Source: Flammeovirgaceae bacterium
Lineage (GTDB): Bacteria; Bacteroidota; Bacteroidia; Cytophagales; Cyclobacteriaceae
Assembly: GCA_021299455.1 (NCBI GenBank)
Contig: JAJTGQ010000048.1
Coordinates: forward strand, 1 to 64,000
Direction: 5' to 3'
Length of the DNA stretch: 64,000 nucleotides
Shown here: in pieces, positions 29,403-40,200 of the stretch
Layout of the letters: each line of letters opens with the position of its first letter
Numbering within the stretch: position 1 is the stretch's first letter
Notes under the pieces: model-generated
Databases searched by the model: none
Seen by the model: only the letters and a program-made list of their open reading frames with translations
What the model was told of the DNA's origin: nothing
Made by a program: the position numbers and the translations under genes

Positions 29403-30172
29403 TTTGTAAAACCGTTTTTATTCAATATTTCATGTGCCAAGTTGAGATAGCTGATCGCTCCTTTGCTCTCTGCGTCATGGACGATGGCAGGTAATCCAAA
29501 ACTGGGCGACTCACTTAGCTTTACATTTCTCGGAATAATGGTATTAAAAGCAATATTCTTGAAGTGTGTCTTTACTTCTTCAACTACCTGATTGCCGAGG
29601 GACGTGCGTGAATCATAGAGCGTCAGCAAGATGCCTTCAATCTCCAATTTCGGATTCAGACGCGTTTGTATAATTTTTATCGTATTCAAAAGCTTGCCGA
29701 GTCCCTCCAATGCAAAATACTCACATTGCACAGGTATCAAAACGGAGTCAGCGGCAGTTAATGAGTTAATGGTGATTAAACCCAACGAAGGAGAGCAGTC
29801 GATAATAATGAACTCGTACTGATTCTTTATTTTCGACAGTACGTTGCGCATTTTTTCTTCACGGTGTTCAATGTTCACCATCTCCACCTCTGCGCCTACG
29901 AGATCTATATGAGAAGGGAGGACATCAAGATATTTCAATTCGTTCTTTAAGATCGCATCTTCCGGCCGAATACCGTCAACCATGCATTCGTATATACTTT
30001 TCTTGATCTCTTTTGGGTTCATGCCCAGCCCCGAAGTTGAGTTGGCCTGCGGGTCTGCATCCACCAACAGTGTCTTATGCTCCAACACCGCCAGACTTGC
30101 AGCTAAGTTGATAGCAGTGGTCGTCTTTCCGACACCACCTTTCTGATTTGCAATTGCAATGATTTTACCCAT
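29399..30172 (-). CDS. parA: ParA/Soj ATPase
   Basis: [44 protein letters not shown]. Start at 30172; 4-nt overlap with parB. Confidence 0.96.
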   Translation of the reverse strand: MGKIIAIANQKGGVGKTTTAINLAASLAVLEHKTLLVDADPQANSTSGLGMNPKEIKKSIYECMVDGIRPEDAILKNELKYLDVLPSHIDLVGAEVEMVNIEHREEKMRNVLSKIKNQYEFIIIDCSPSLGLITINSLTAADSVLIPVQCEYFALEGLGKLLNTIKIIQTRLNPKLEIEGILLTLYDSRTSLGNQVVEEVKTHFKNIAFNTIIPRNVKLSESPSFGLPAIVHDAESKGAISYLNLAHEILNKNGFTK

Positions 30173-30195
30173 GAATTTGATTTGAAAATTTAACG

Positions 30196-30271
30196 ATTTG
30201 AAAATTTGAAGATCATAACAATCTGACACCTGAGCGAATTTCCAAATTGGCTCATTTTCAAATTTTCAAAT
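30196..30271. repeat. 15-bp perfect inverted repeat ATTTGAAAATTTGAA / TTCAAATTTTCAAAT
   Basis: Arms 30196..30210 and 30257..30271, upstream of parA. Confidence 0.9.
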
Positions 30272-30376
30272 AGATATGGCAAATATAGGTCTAAGGCGCA
30301 ATCGTGGAACATTCGTGAAACGTTACTTATCCACCGACTATCAACAAGAAATGCACATTTGACTTGAAAATGGGCT

Positions 30377-30471
30377 AATTTGAAGATTTGAAAACTTGAT
30401 TTAGCTGGCTTGGAAATGTATTTTGAACCAAGGTCAATTTTCAAATCCATCCATTTTCAAATCTTCAAATT
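30377..30471. repeat. 18-bp perfect inverted repeat AATTTGAAGATTTGAAAA / TTTTCAAATCTTCAAATT
   Basis: Arms 30377..30394 and 30454..30471, between parA and yidC. Confidence 0.9.
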
Positions 30472-30475
30472 GAAA

Positions 30476-32272
30476 TCACTTCTTTTTCTTCTTCGCTTCG
30501 GCCGCTTTTCGCGCCTCTTCACTGGCTTTCATGGCCTCTTCCAGCTTCGTCATGAACTTTGACTTTTTGCCTGTTCCGGTGGCGGCCTTCTTCTTGTTTT
30601 CTTCCATGATCGCCTTAATCTTGTCTTCGTCAACAAAACGCTTGATTATTGCTTGTTGCGCAAATGTGATCAGGTTGGAAACAAAATAGTAGAAACTCAA
30701 GCCAGCTGAGAAAGAGTTCAATACGAAAACCAAGACTACAGGCATAATGTACGACATTGATTTCATTGGGCCGGCCACTGAACTGATCTGATTATTTTGC
30801 CAGGTATAAATCAACGTAGACACCGTCATAAGCAGCACAAAAAGACTAACGTGTGCTCCGTAGAATGGAATGGTGAACGGCAAGTTTAGGATCGAATCGT
30901 AAGTAGAGAGATCTTCCGCCCAAAGGAACGATTTTTGACGAAGGCCAATCGAAATAGGAAAGAAGTAAAACATTGCAAAGAGAATGGGCATTTGCAAAAG
31001 CAGGGGAATGCAGCCACTAAAAGGGTTCACACCCGCCTGCTTGTACAACTTCATGGTATCTTGTTGAGATTGGGCCATGTTGTCTCCGTTCTTTTCTTTA
31101 ATGACATCCATTTCAGGTTTTAGCAATTTCATTTTTGCCATGCCCAAGTAAGATGAGTAGGAGAGTGGTAGAAGAACAATCTTCACCATCAGTACCAGGA
31201 GAACAATGATCAGCCCATAATTGGTAAGATACTTTTGCAAAAAATGAAAAACTGGTATGATCACGAATCGGTTGATCCAACTCATGGGAGGCCATCCCAG
31301 CGACAGATTTTCTTCAAATCCGGTTGTCACCTTTGTGATAACGTCATAGTCGTTCGGTCCGAAGTAGTAATGGAAGTTCGCTTTTTTCGTGGCGAAATCT
31401 TCTATTGGAATAAACAATTTTACGTTTGCATTTTTGACAATCGAAGAATCCAACAGGTTCGTTGACATTTTCAATTCTCCTCCCACAAAAGTATTCTCAG
31501 CAATGATGGAACTAATAAAAAACTTTTGACGAATGGAAGCCCATTTTACAGGTGTGGCAAGCGTTTCCTCCTTTACGTCATTGGATTCTCCAAGGTTATT
31601 GTATTTCCCATCGGCTAAAAAATAGCCCACTGTTGTTTTTGTTCGGCTGTCGTTTATATCTTTTTCTTGTAACGGAATTGGATCGCTCCATTCAAAAGCC
31701 ATATTTTTTCCGTTGAGGGAAATGCCAGAAGTCTCAACCTTGTAGCCCACTTTAAAACCATTCGCTCCTAACCAATAAATGTGTTTGATGAACGCGTTTT
31801 CACCCAATTTGGCCGACAGCGTGACTACCGTTGAATCACCTCTTTTAGACGATTCTATCTGGTAAAACAATTTATAAAGATCCACCTCTTTGCCATCGTA
31901 CTGGGCAAGGAGAGCAAAGGAATTATTTCCATTGTTAATAAGCAGTAGCGGCTTTTGATGGTAGGTCTTGAAGTTTTTTAGCTCTACGTTTTTGACGTAC
32001 CCATTGCTTGAAACAGCAACCTTCAAATCAGCGTTTTCTAGCGTAGCCGATTCTTCTTTTCCTTCGAGAAAACTTCCTAGGCTTCCATAGGATTGGATGG
32101 TGGCGCTGTCAATTTTGGGTGCAATTTGCCTAGCCACTTCCCTTTTTTGGACCGCAGCAATTGAATCTGTTTTGACTGTAGTAGGCGGAGTAGGCGCGGG
32201 GCTAAAAAAGTAAAAATAGATCATCAATAGTACTGCTATCAATGTCATCCCTATGGCCGAGTTCCTATCCAT
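30476..32272 (-). CDS. yidC: Membrane protein insertase YidC
   Basis: MDRNSAIGMTLIAVLLMIYFYFFSP; LSYSSYLGMAKMKLLKPEM; SGCIPLLLQMPILFAMFYFFPISIGLRQKSFLWAEDLS; Lys-rich C-terminus. Confidence 0.97.
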   Translation of the reverse strand: MDRNSAIGMTLIAVLLMIYFYFFSPAPTPPTTVKTDSIAAVQKREVARQIAPKIDSATIQSYGSLGSFLEGKEESATLENADLKVAVSSNGYVKNVELKNFKTYHQKPLLLINNGNNSFALLAQYDGKEVDLYKLFYQIESSKRGDSTVVTLSAKLGENAFIKHIYWLGANGFKVGYKVETSGISLNGKNMAFEWSDPIPLQEKDINDSRTKTTVGYFLADGKYNNLGESNDVKEETLATPVKWASIRQKFFISSIIAENTFVGGELKMSTNLLDSSIVKNANVKLFIPIEDFATKKANFHYYFGPNDYDVITKVTTGFEENLSLGWPPMSWINRFVIIPVFHFLQKYLTNYGLIIVLLVLMVKIVLLPLSYSSYLGMAKMKLLKPEMDVIKEKNGDNMAQSQQDTMKLYKQAGVNPFSGCIPLLLQMPILFAMFYFFPISIGLRQKSFLWAEDLSTYDSILNLPFTIPFYGAHVSLFVLLMTVSTLIYTWQNNQISSVAGPMKSMSYIMPVVLVFVLNSFSAGLSFYYFVSNLITFAQQAIIKRFVDEDKIKAIMEENKKKAATGTGKKSKFMTKLEEAMKASEEARKAAEAKKKKK

Positions 32273-32370
32273 TACTTTAATTTTAAATTCTTAATGTTAA
32301 ATGATTAATGTTTATTGCGGAATGGTGTTAAATGTTGAATCATAATAAGCTAATTGCACCTAGTCTCAAA

Positions 32371-32426
32371 TCTCATGTCTCACGTCTAAAGTCTTATGTC
32401 TTGCGTCTAAATTCTTATGTCTAAAA
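32371..32426. repeat. 21-bp degenerate tandem repeat TCTYATGTCTYRCGTCTAAAK (about 2.7 copies)
   Basis: tctcatgtctcacgtctaaag / tcttatgtcttgcgtctaaat / tcttatgtctaaaa, directly downstream of pyrG. Confidence 0.8.
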
Positions 32427-32428
32427 TT

Positions 32429-34042
32429 CTACTTCCCCTTATACTCCATCGCAGCAGCAACGAATTTGACGAACAGCGGATGAGGACTAAGCACCGTGCT
32501 TTTTAACTCAGGATGAAACTGCACCCCCACAAACCAAGGATGATCTTTTAACTCTACAATTTCGATCAAACCCGATTCAGGATTAACACCCGTACCCTTC
32601 AATCCTGCCTCTTCTATTTGTTCCAGGTATTTATTGTTGAATTCATAGCGGTGGCGATGCCGTTCTTGGATCAGCGTATCGCCATAAATATGGTGCGCCT
32701 TTGATCCCTTTTTGATTTTACAGTCGTAAGATCCCAATCGCATGGTGCCGCCCTTATTGGTAATCTTTTTCTGTTCTTCCATCATGTCGATGACAGGATG
32801 CTTTGTTTTGGGATTAAGTTCAGTTGTGCTTGCGTCCAAATGCAATACATTTCTGGCGAACTCCACAACCGCACATTGCATCCCAAGGCAGATGCCTAAG
32901 AACGGAATCTTGTGTTCGCGCACGTATTTGATGGCTTCAATTTTTCCTTCCAGTCCACGTTCACCAAAACCGGGCGCAACAAGAACGGCATCTAGTGAGC
33001 CAATGATATTTTCAACCGTGTCTTTGTGAATGTCCTCAGAAGATATCCACTTGAGGTTCACTTTGCAATCATTTTGAGAACCCGCATGGATGAATGATTC
33101 TGCAATCGACTTGTAAGCATCCGGCAGAGAAACATATTTCCCGACCAACCCGATTGTTACTTCGTTGAGTGGGTTTTTCAACTTGCCGAGAAATATTTTC
33201 CATTGCTCTAGGTCGGGTTCGTGTTTGGTGGTCATTTTTAACTTGGCCAATACACGTTCATCCAACTTTTCTTTTTTCATTAAAAGCGGCACATCATAGA
33301 TCGTGTCGGCATCAATGGCTTCAATGACCGAGTTCAAGTTAACGTTGCAAAACAGCGCCAGTTTTTTCCGGATCTCCATCGACAACGGATGCTCGGTTCT
33401 ACACACCAAAATATCAGGTTGGATACCGTATGAAAGCAGTTCTTTTACAGAGTGCTGAGTAGGCTTGGTCTTTAATTCTTTGGCCGCGCTTAAATAGGGG
33501 ATGAGCGTTAGGTGGATCACGAGCGCATTATTCGAGCCCAGGTCCCAACGCACCTGACGAACTGCTTCTACAAAGGGCAATGATTCAATATCACCTACAG
33601 AGCCACCAATCTCAGTAATAATAAAATCATATTGTCCAGTTTCACCGAGCAAAAACATATTGCGCTTGATTTCATCGGTGATGTGCGGCACTACTTGTAC
33701 CGTTTTCCCTAAATACTCGCCCTTGCGTTCTTTGGTGATCACATTATTATAAATGCGCCCGGTGGTGACGTTATTGGCTTGCGAGGTCCGTACATTTAAA
33801 AAACGCTCGTAATGCCCCAAATCTAAATCCGTTTCCGCACCATCGTCTGTCACATAACATTCGCCATGTTCGTATGGGTTTAAGGTACCCGGGTCAATGT
33901 TGATATAGGGGTCAAATTTCTGAATGGTTACCGTAAAACCCCTGGTTTGAAGCAATTTACCCAAAGAGGCTGAAATGATTCCCTTCCCCAACGAAGAAGT
34001 TACACCGCCCGTGACAAAAATATATTTAGTGGTTGAAGACAT
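32429..34042 (-). CDS. pyrG: CTP synthase
   Basis: [61 protein letters not shown]. Confidence 0.98.
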   Translation of the reverse strand: MSSTTKYIFVTGGVTSSLGKGIISASLGKLLQTRGFTVTIQKFDPYINIDPGTLNPYEHGECYVTDDGAETDLDLGHYERFLNVRTSQANNVTTGRIYNNVITKERKGEYLGKTVQVVPHITDEIKRNMFLLGETGQYDFIITEIGGSVGDIESLPFVEAVRQVRWDLGSNNALVIHLTLIPYLSAAKELKTKPTQHSVKELLSYGIQPDILVCRTEHPLSMEIRKKLALFCNVNLNSVIEAIDADTIYDVPLLMKKEKLDERVLAKLKMTTKHEPDLEQWKIFLGKLKNPLNEVTIGLVGKYVSLPDAYKSIAESFIHAGSQNDCKVNLKWISSEDIHKDTVENIIGSLDAVLVAPGFGERGLEGKIEAIKYVREHKIPFLGICLGMQCAVVEFARNVLHLDASTTELNPKTKHPVIDMMEEQKKITNKGGTMRLGSYDCKIKKGSKAHHIYGDTLIQERHRHRYEFNNKYLEQIEEAGLKGTGVNPESGLIEIVELKDHPWFVGVQFHPELKSTVLSPHPLFVKFVAAAMEYKGK

Positions 34043-34065
34043 TCTTCAGTTAAAAATTTCGCGCG

Positions 34066-34073
34066 CAAAGGTA
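34066..34073 (-). promoter_or_regulatory. Bacteroidota -7 box (TACCTTTG) upstream of pyrG
   Basis: TACCTTTGCGC on minus strand, about 24 bp upstream of the ATG. Confidence 0.5.
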
Positions 34074-34228
34074 GGGGATTTGAGAAACTAGTGGATATAC
34101 TTGGAAATTATTTTAATTTGTAGGTTTTAGTCGTTAAGTTTGTTGGATAACTAGTGTTTTGTAATGTGGTTACTCATCAATAACGACAAGTATATACCAC
34201 CTAGAATTTGTAAACTTCAACGGATAGC

Positions 34229-37200
34229 ATGAGATTATTAGATAATCTTCGTTTCACAGCAAAAAATTTACCTGTTTCTATATTACTGTTGGCTATCCTT
34301 CTGTCAGGGTTTGTCAAAGAAGGTTTGGCACAGGGTCCAATTATAGGGGCTACTTTCCCCTACCATCAATCTTTTGATCAGCGCACAATTGTCGTTTCTA
34401 TGGGTGGAGGGGCGTTAAGTGGGTCAACTCGCGCTTCGGATTTTACAGTAAGAGTAAACGGAGTGGCCGTTCCAACCACTGTGGCCGGGGCAGGAGTCGC
34501 TTTTGGTTATTTTGGTCAGTTAAACGCATCGAGCGGATACAGTACAGCAGCCAACGTTCCCATTCCAGCAGTTCTTCCGGTTTTCAATTCCATTTTTGTT
34601 CGATTTGATGCATCAAGTATTCCCGGGCATCCTGCATTTTTATTACCCGGTGAAACGTTGACTGTCAGATTCAATAATGCGGGCAGTTCACTTTTGGCGG
34701 GTGGGGTGCCAGCTAACGCAAACAATAATATTGATATCGTTTCCAAAAACACTCACAACCCTGTCATTGCGGACATACTTTTTCAAAGTGAAGGGGTACA
34801 AACTTCGTTAGATCAGTGTTCTCCCGTAAACACCAACTTCTGGAGGTGGACCTATACCTACAGCCTACGCTATCGAAACAGTACAAACTGGAACACTAAT
34901 GCGAATTTGCTTCGAGTTACCTGGGGTAGCGGTGCCTCAACCAGCGATCTTCAAGGATACCTTTCAAATACCGGTGGCGATCCCAGTACTACCCAACCAC
35001 CGTTGGCTCTTTTTACATATGGCGGGTTTCCAAACAGCCCCGGAGTTCCTGTTTCTTTCAGAACAGGTCTCAACATAGTTCAGGCCAACCTTGGGAATAC
35101 GGTGGTAGATGGAACCAATGCTTTTAGCTACCCCGATAACACAGGCGTTTGTAATTTTCGAACTACTCACTTTCCTATACGCATTGTTGCGCCACTTTAT
35201 TCTGCATCCGGAGACGCATTACTCCAAAGAAATACCCAATTCAACTCGTTTGATTATGACGATCAAAATACCGGTACCGTTGCCCTTACCCCAACAATAC
35301 CCCCTGTTACACCAACCAGCGCGTTAGTTTGTGAAGGCACAAATGTGGGCGTAAGGTTCAGAGATATTTCAGTCTTCAATTGCATTGGAGACGGCACCGT
35401 TTTGCCGACTCCTGCCCAAGGCGCAGCGGCAACACCGCTTAATAATAACCAAAGATGGGTTCGTTTTATTTATGGGGGTGCACCAGCCGCAAGTCTAATT
35501 CCAGATATCCGTGTCGGTGTGACACAAGTAACCACTAATACACCTATTGCGGCTTTAGTTGCTGGGCTTTCTCCAAACCCTGTTTTGGTTACTTCTAACT
35601 CATCAATCGTTGATTTTTCGCCAAATGCCACACCTATGCAAAATGGGTTTGTTGTGACAGGTGGTGGAGGACCCGGAACCCCGGATGGAAATGGTGTTAT
35701 AGAACTGAATGTTCCTGCCAATGCGACCACATCAGGTCTTATTTCTGAATTAATAACCACTCAATCCGCTGTAAATCAAGTTACCGGCCAGCAATTTTAT
35801 GTAACCATACAGTATTGGGGGGTTTGCAATCCCTATCCGTCAAGTGCGCCTGTGGAGGTGAGTACTTCTTTTGTTCAAATTATTACTACACCGCCTGCAA
35901 TAACGTTTACTCCCAATCCGCCAAATTTTTGCGAGAATCAGGCAGATGCCAATTATCTACTAACTCAATCCGGAGGTGCTACGGGTGTCTATAATTGGTC
36001 GAGCGTATTTCCGAGATTGGTCGCTGGTGACTTAGAGAAAACAGGTACTACTTTTAATCCAAGAACAGAGGCTAGTGTTCCAGGAGTTGTTAGTAAAACC
36101 CCGGCATCAACTACGACAACAAACTTTTTTATTACTCAAACGGCAGGAAACGGCTGCGAAAGTTTACCAACCCTTGTTCCATTTAAAATAATTAAAAACG
36201 TAACAGGTGGAACAATTACTCATCCCGGTCCTAACCCAATCTGCTCGGGAGATACGCCAGCTGTTTTTGCCAACTCAGTTCTGCCTACCGGTGGTGACGG
36301 TGCGGGAACCTACACCTACCAGTGGAAGGTTTCCACAACTTCTGGGGGACCCTACGTTAATGCAGTAGGAGTTGGGGCGACAACGGCTGGGCCATTCACA
36401 CCGTCAGCGGCCATTACCCAGACGTCATTTTATGTGCGAGAAGCGACTTCAGGAACAAGGGCGGGTACGGGTACTTGTACAGTTGCTCTTTCCAATGAGA
36501 TCCAAATAACCGTTCATACAACCCCAACATCGGGCACGGTAACAGGCGACCAAACGATCTGCGAAAGCCCGGGAGATCCGGTAGCTTTTATCCAGACGAT
36601 AGCCCCAACAGGAGGTAGTGGTGTCTATACCTATCAATGGGAGTCAGCCACTGCCATCGGTGGGCCTTACGCAAATATTTCTGGAGCAACGGGTGTAACA
36701 TACAATCCACCTGCAGGATTGCTCGTAACCACTTTTTTTAGAAGGGTGGTCACATCGGGTGTATGTACCGTGAACACTGCGACTTCAACTCCACCGATTA
36801 CGGTTACGGTTAATAATCTTGTTAATGCAGGAACCATTGGAACCGTGCAAAGTATTTGCGCTGGCCAAACTCCTGTTGGGTTGACCGGTACCCCAGCGAC
36901 TGGCGGAAATGGATCAACCTATACTTATCAATGGGAAGTAAGTACAACCGGTCCGGCAGGCGTTTATTCAAACGCCCCAGGAGCTAGTACATCTCAAAAC
37001 TATAGCCCTCCTGCTCTAACTGCTACCCCACAGCATTATAATTACAGGAGAAGGGCGACATCAGGTCTTTGTTCTTCCACCTTTAGCAACATCGTCCAAA
37101 TAACTGTAAATCCGTTGCCAACGGCCAATGTGTCGGGAGGTGGTGCGGTTTGTGGTGGTAACCCTGCGCCAGACATTGTCTTTACTTTTACAGGTACGGG

Positions 37201-40200
37201 CCCATTTAATTTAGTGTATGCCATTAATGGCACTAGCCAGCCTGCACAAAACAATATTACTTCTCCTTTCACCATTTCAAACCCTTCTGTGGGCAATTAT
37301 ACCATTGTCTCAATATCTGATAACAATAGCCCTTCGTGCACGGTTAATGCGCCCAGCGTGAATATTACGGGAAGTGCTGCGGTAACGACTAGCCTAACAC
37401 CACCACCTGCCGTGGACGCATTTACGGCATCTTCGGCTGTCTGCGACAACGGGGGAGCCACAAGCCCTCCTCAAGCGTCATTGGATCTGTTTCCTAATTC
37501 GGTTCAGACCTATAACATTGGCTACAAGTTTAGAAACTTGAATACGTTGGTTGAGACAATTGTAGCGCCTGCAAACTTCACCTCCGATGCCTCAGGGGTA
37601 GTTATAATTTCTCCCACCTATGCTCAAATGGGAAATGCCCCCGAGCCTTTGGGGTATCAGATCATTGTTACCAGCATTTTTAATACCGTTACACTTTGTG
37701 CTGGAGCTGTGCCTATCAATGGACCGACTCTAGTTGTAAATCCAAGACCAGCCGCCCCAACAGGTGCGGTTGCTAACATTGCTTGTAGTAGTGGGGGCGG
37801 AGTTCCGCTAACTGTTACTGCTCCGGCAGCCGCTGATGAAGAAATAAAATGGTCGACAGGGGGGCCCGCACTGGCTCTTTTTGTTGCGGCAGCACCGGGT
37901 TTAGGATTAGAAAGTGGCGTGAAGAACAGCTCGTTCACGCCAACAAGTTCAGTTACTGCAACCTTTTATGCGTTCCGAAGAAATACTACCACGGGGTGCT
38001 TTAGTAACACGGGGATTGCGGTAACACAAACTCAGGACGTTCAGCCTGCCAGTGCAGTAGCAGGCGCAAATCAACCAACTCTCTGTGGGCCTTCAACTAC
38101 ACTTGCGGCCACAGCGGCCACTAGTAGCGGAACTGGTGCATGGACTGCCCCAGGAGCAATTGCCTATCAACAAAATTTTGAAACTCCGATTGCAATAGGT
38201 ACTCATAACTCGGCTTCACTAAATGGATGGACAATCAATACGTCTGCGCCAAACGCGTTTCCTCAAAATATACCAGGCGGCTATTTTGAGGTAAGAGCCG
38301 GCCAGCGATTTGAAGCTGAGAATACAAATGGAAATCTGGGTGCGGGTGCAATCAATATTGGGGAAGTGTTTTGGCAAACACCTGTAATAAGTCTGGCTGG
38401 ATTTGCGACAGTAGATGCTTCTGTTTTTGTTGATAACGTTTCAAACAATTTGAACGCTGGTGCTGATGCAGATTATGTGAGGGTATTCTACAAGTTAAAT
38501 GGAGGGCCAGAAACAATTTTTTCATCCAACGGAAATTTAATTGGAAATTTTGCTGACGCTACGGCAACGGCAGCTGGGTTGGCGGGTGGCGGAAATATTC
38601 AAATCATTGTTAGAATAAGTACAAATGCGGTGGGTGAAATTGTGGCATTTGACAATGTACTAGTCAAACTTCCGACCTCAACGATTAGTTTTACTAATCC
38701 TAACCTGTTTAATAGCGTTGTTTCCGGCTTGCCCCAAAACGCCCCCGGTGGCCCGCCTATCGCAACCAATCTAACATGGACGGTTTCAAGTGCATTAGGG
38801 GTGTGCTCTACTTCTTCAAGTACGATGATTGCAACCGTTAATGCGCTGCCAACGGCATTGACAATAACCCCACAGCTTTGTGATGACATCGTGGGTTTGC
38901 CCCTGAGTGCTGCCAGCATATCATTGTCCACCTATTCGGCATCTGTAAGTGGGGCGCCCACCGTGGATTGGTATGCATCAGCTGCGAATAGAACTGCGGG
39001 CACACCGAAGATCACAACTCCTGTCACTGTTACAAATGGCCAAATATTTTTCTTCAGAGCCACATCGGCTGTTGGGTGTACAAATGACGGTCAAACCACT
39101 TTTACCGTCAATGCCTTGCCTGCTGCTATTGATAAATCCTATGAATTCTGTGAGGATGCCGTGAACGCTGGCTTGGCTACTGGGATAAATTTGACGAGCT
39201 TTGAGATGGGGGCGTTGGGGGTGACTAATGGGGGAACTGTCGTAAATCGTGACGTAGAGTGGTATGAAGATAATGCCGGAGCGTTGGGTGCTCTTATCCC
39301 TTCCGGAGCTCTACCGGGTCAAGAATCAAATTACCAACTCGCTGCTACAAAAACAATCCACGCTAAGGTGATTGATCTCACCAGCGCAGTTATTCCGCAG
39401 TGTTTTGATATAGCTGATGTTGTTCTAACCTATAAACCTAAACCAGTAAATAATCCTATTACTGGTGATGGAACATTTTGTTCAAGTGTTTCTACCATCA
39501 AAGTTTTCCAGGTGAATCCACTGACCAACAATTACGGAACCATTCATAATTATAATTGGACGATTAACGGTGGCGGTGTAGGCTTTCAGGTGTTCGATGG
39601 AGTGGGGTTCGTTTCAACGGCCAATTATACGGTTACAAGTTCAGCGTTTTTGCTACTGGTTGTTTTTCCGAACCCTGGTAGCTTTACTATAACTGCTAGC
39701 GAGACCATAGATGGTTGTACTGGAAATATAGCGAGCTTTAATTCTGTTGTATCGGGGGCACCGGTTCCTCTTGTGTTTTCAAGCCCGGCAACGCAAGTTT
39801 GTAAAGGTGCAACTCAATCCTATTCACTGACTTCTTCCAATGCCGGATCGCAATATAATTGGACGGTAATTGGTGGAACCGTAATCGGTTCGTCAACCAC
39901 AATTGGGAGCGCAACTATTAATGTGATTTGGGGGACTTCGACTCTTCCTCAGCCAAGTGTGTCAGTTACTGAGACAAATGTTACTAGTTGCACGGGGACA
40001 GCAGTATCAATTGATGTGACCTTAAATGATGTTCCACAAATGACATCAGCAAACAACATCACCTTGTGTAGTGGTTTGGCTCCTTCTTCTATCCTCCCGT
40101 TTTCTGCGACAATACCCAGCAGTACGTTTTCATGGAAGATAATAACAGCAACGGCAAATGTGACTTTTGTTGGAGGCGCAGCGATTCCAACGTTTCCTTC

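Noticed and set aside
30301-30330. Full parS site
   Set aside because: Only half of the palindrome matches; the other half is clearly off consensus. Kept only as a low-interest finding.
30190-30475. CRISPR-like appearance of the parA-yidC repeats
   Set aside because: Repeats are inverted, variable and irregularly spaced; no uniform spacers and no cas genes in the window.
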